Positions 17,569 through 20,000 of a stretch of 20,000 nt of DNA are shown piece by piece. Both the position numbers and the translations under genes were made by a program. The stretch's first letter is position 1; each line of letters starts with the position of its first letter. The DNA is taken from assembly GCA_030141605.1 (NCBI GenBank), contig JAQGDQ010001413.1, positions 1-20,000 of the forward strand, in the 5' to 3' direction. The notes beneath the pieces are model-generated. The model had not been told where the DNA came from. It saw only the letters and a list, made by a program, of their open reading frames with translations, and ran no database searches. This stretch comes from Tubiluchus corallicola (Eukaryota > Priapulida > Priapulimorpha > Priapulimorphida > Tubiluchidae).

Positions 17569-18960
17569 ATACGCTATACTAGTACACAGGCTAAAATATT
17601 ACATCCAACGAATGCAACAAAGCCATTAATTCGTCAAATAGACCTAACCACTTTATTTATGTTAATACATCATTAATCCATCATTTCATTAGAAATGCGC
17701 TGCGCATTCAATTCTAAAATGACGATGGTTTTCGGTTTCTCTGTGACACGCACGTCGCTTTACCGTAATTGCATGCCAAAGTTGATGGTGTGTCGGCGAC
17801 CTGATAACTTTCACGATTTTAGCGATTGAGCGAAGTGGCCTCAAAAATTGAAAACGAATTTTAGCAGATAATGAGAAATTATGACGAAAACCAGAAACAG
17901 AAACCACACTTAGCAGAGAAAACTGTTTTTGAGAATGACAACATACAAAATAATAAGAAAATTCTACTTACTTATTTTGGACGTGGAAAAATAAATTCTA
18001 ATTCTGGGCAAATTTTTCAGAAGGTTCTCTTCCACTGATGCTCACTGCGCTTGTAGCTTGCCTGAAAAATCCTCGAAGATCAAGAAGTGTTTATATCCGT
18101 CAGTGCTGTTCTCTGCGCTGCTCTACCGCGCATGCGCGAAAGTCATTGAAGATTCTCAAAGAAGTTTCCCCTGCCCTTACTGCCTTTATATGTTGCTATC
18201 TGACAATGATGGATCAAACAAGTATTCCCTACAGAACCACAGCCATGCCATACCATAAGCGTGGGTGGATGCAATCATTAATTAGCTCACAATAATTAAG
18301 ATCTCGTTTGTTTTAATAGCTAAACGGTGTCATTTTGCTGTAATAATAATAGCTAACATATCACAAAGTGACACCTTGCATTACGTGAGCGGGTATTTTT
18401 TCGGAAATCAAATAAATAATTGACTATAATTTTAGTTTTTTCCACAGGGTGTCTTATCTGTGGAATTCCTTACAGGGATTATTTTTCTGTAAAATACATT
18501 GACAATATCAACCGATACGAATTACTTTAACACTCTTATCAAAATATAGAATATTTATAAAAATTATGGAAAAAAGGTGGGCTAGATTTAGTCAAAATTT
18601 AAGTGGCTGTTGAAAAAATTTAATTGAAATTTCTAATTATGTCTGAATTCCAATAATGAAGAATTGTGAACATTATTAATTAACAGAAGAAAATATAAAA
18701 TTACTAAAATATAAAATATATATACTGCGTTATTGCTTTGTATGACAAGACACACTAGAATTGATGTGCACATGATGAAATGACTCGAAATCTAGCAAAT
18801 TGACATTTCATTTTTCCACAACAGGTGGCGAAATATTCACTTTCTACAAAAAGAATGTAAGTTTAATGAAATTACTTCCTGGCGAATAAATAATTAACTC
18901 ACACGATTAAGAATGAAGATGATTAAGAAATGATGCTAATTTAGGTATGTGAGCCTGCGA
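17569..18960. other. No recognised gene; NRF1-like palindrome at 18127-18138
   Basis: Small open frames (17689-17907 minus; 18038-18295 and 18058-18258 plus) overlap in different frames without motifs. The palindrome CGCGCATGCGCG fits the NRF1 consensus and sits in a locally GC-richer 150-bp patch, so a promoter is possible. The remainder is AT-rich. Confidence 0.4.
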
Positions 18961-19235
18961 CAGCACACCACTAATAGTTGGTGAAAAACTCCCCCAATGA
19001 TTAGCACACCACAGGTAATTGGACGAAGATCCGCAATTGCAGTAACACGCCACAGACAGTTATAGAGAGGCTTCCTTTATAAACCGTACACTGATCATTT
19101 ACGTTAACTCTGGTTTTTCTGCAGAACGCATAAATCTTTCGCCTTTTACTAAAGATTTCCGTGCAGAGGAACAAGTTAATGAGTCTTTAATAATTTCTCT
19201 ACGCCTTGCTCACCAGCAAGGTAATAATATAGTCG
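18961..19235 (-). repeat. TATA-bearing repeat, copy B (inverted partner of 2775-3010)
   Basis: Read on the minus strand, it starts near 19235 with the CTATATTATTACCTTGCT segment, then the ~98-bp core almost identical to copy A. Next, at the same spacing, come TTTATAAAGG and the AACTGTCTGTGGCGTGTTA motif. The motif recurs with exact 41-bp spacing on the plus strand (starts 18961, 19002 and 19043: CAGCACACCAC, TAGCACACCAC, TAACACGCCAC). It probably belongs to one family with the 72-bp array to its left. Confidence 0.8.
19074..19083 (-). promoter_or_regulatory. TATA-box-like motif in repeat copy B
   Basis: TTTATAAAGG on the minus strand aligns without gaps with TATATAAAGG of copy A. Conservation of TATA amid a divergent flank suggests function in the ancestral element. 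Direction would be leftward. Confidence 0.35.
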
Positions 19236-19588
19236 AAGAAAAATACTTGTAACTGGTCACAGGTATAAAGAAATAACCTTTTCTGTAAGAGATTACATTT
19301 AGATTTTAAAAGATTTATTTCGCAATATACATTACATGTGCACGATAATCAGTTTTTGTTAATACAAAAATATGATACAATTCAGGAATTCTGCGCTAGA
19401 GACCTAAGAAGCTAGTTTATGGTAGGCCACTAGAATTAGTTACGAAAAAATTACATAATATACAGATATAATATATATAAATACGGGTGGGAATTAATAA
19501 AAATTTAATTATACTATAGAAGGGAAGTTTTTGAAAATGAAAAACAACAAATCATGATTGAGTGATCAGTTATATGTTTCAAGTAAGT
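19236..19588. other. AT-rich sequence, probably partly LINE 3' flank
   Basis: No gene is recognised. It lies downstream, in the minus direction, of the LINE C-terminus, and may contain its 3' untranslated region. Confidence 0.5.
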
Positions 19589-19966
19589 TTAATTTATATT
19601 TTTTTTAAATATGGACAGCGAGTTGGCATTTTTAATAGCTGGAGCAATTGAATTCCATATGTAAGGGCCATTGTATTTAATAGAAAATTTTCTAACATTA
19701 GTGTTGCACTGTATGTAGTGATAGTTCAGTCTATAACGTGTACCGCAATTATGTATCTCAGCATTCAAACAAAAATAATCAGTAAATAAAGGAGGCAATA
19801 ATTTATGAGAGAATTTTTACATAAAAATGGCAGTTTGGAACTTATTAATGTCGTAAATGTTTAGAAAGTTTAGTCTTTTAAATATTGGCGGTGTATGGTC
19901 CTGATAACCAGCAAATGTTATAGCTCGCACTATTTTCTTCTGAATCAGATGAATAAGTGGGTTAAT
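19589..19966 (-). pseudogene. LINE (CR1/L2/Rex1-like) reverse transcriptase C-terminal fragment
   Basis: Read from about 19966 leftward, it gives LIHLIQKKIVRAITFAGYQD, then PPIFKRLNFLNIYDINKFQ, a stop after FM, and KFSHKLLPPLFTDYFCLNAE. It continues IHNCGTRYRLNYHY, then VRKFSIKYNGPYIWNSI, and ends FKKNIN-stop. The QKKIVRAI, HTPPIFKRLNIL, LPPLF.DYF, EIH..GTR and GP.IWNSI blocks in this order are the C-terminal region after the polymerase fingers/thumb in CR1/L2/Rex1-type elements. The internal TAA in a normally tyrosine position makes this copy defective. The catalytic region is absent, and the frame begins just after a stop near 19967. The fragment is oriented opposite to the 2.3-kb LINE and is of a different lineage. 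Confidence 0.88.
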
Positions 19967-20000
19967 TTATTAAACTTTTCAAATGTATATAGGATGATAC

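Noticed and set aside
17689-18295. Overlapping small open frames of 60-85 codons
   Set aside because: No motif, no splice or promoter support except one palindrome; lengths are ordinary for chance.

Overview
This is an AT-rich, repeat-laden stretch of eukaryotic nuclear DNA, almost certainly from an invertebrate animal. The evidence is a metazoan-type 5S rRNA sequence, remnants of animal transposon superfamilies (Tc1, pogo, hAT-like, piggyBac-like, non-LTR LINEs), very long microsatellites, and the absence of bacterial gene organisation. The species cannot be fixed from the sequence. I see no intact protein-coding gene. The longest open frames are translations of microsatellites.

Layout, left to right. 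A pure (AGT)n block (1-470) is followed by an internally deleted Tc1-like transposon (1050-1614) and a LINE tail pseudogene (2284-2594). Next come copy A of a TATA-bearing repeat (2775-3010), a diverged partial repeat (3925-4110) and its better-preserved relative (4113-4676). A three-unit minisatellite carrying nested TTC tracts (4985-5360) precedes a hAT-like element with an 8-bp target duplication, largely filled by a (CT)n expansion (5528-6282). After a CA/CGCA/TA microsatellite there is a possible promoter with E2F-, YY1- and NRF1-like sites (6890-7215). A 970-bp pogo-like transposon (7550-8519) holds a broken DNA-binding half of a transposase.

The middle holds a LINE zinc-knuckle fragment, a minisatellite whose units begin like 5S rRNA, a decayed 5S gene (9181-9298), a tRNA-like fragment, a 159-bp tandem duplication and the inverted copy (10400-10975) of the 4.1-4.7 kb repeat. 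Further right are a piggyBac-like MITE (12974-13424), a mosaic of tetranucleotide arrays (13728-14340), a 215-nt homopurine run (15096-15310), a pure (GTCA)35 array (15741-15880), a 72-bp tandem repeat (17301-17568), inverted copy B of the TATA-bearing repeat (18961-19235) and a minus-strand LINE C-terminus (19589-19966).

No pathway or operon is encoded. The window is a record of nested transposon insertions and simple-repeat growth. The observations most worth following are the TATA-bearing inverted repeat pair, the 5S-seeded minisatellite, the pogo element with five copies of its terminal motif, and the stepwise tetranucleotide mosaic.
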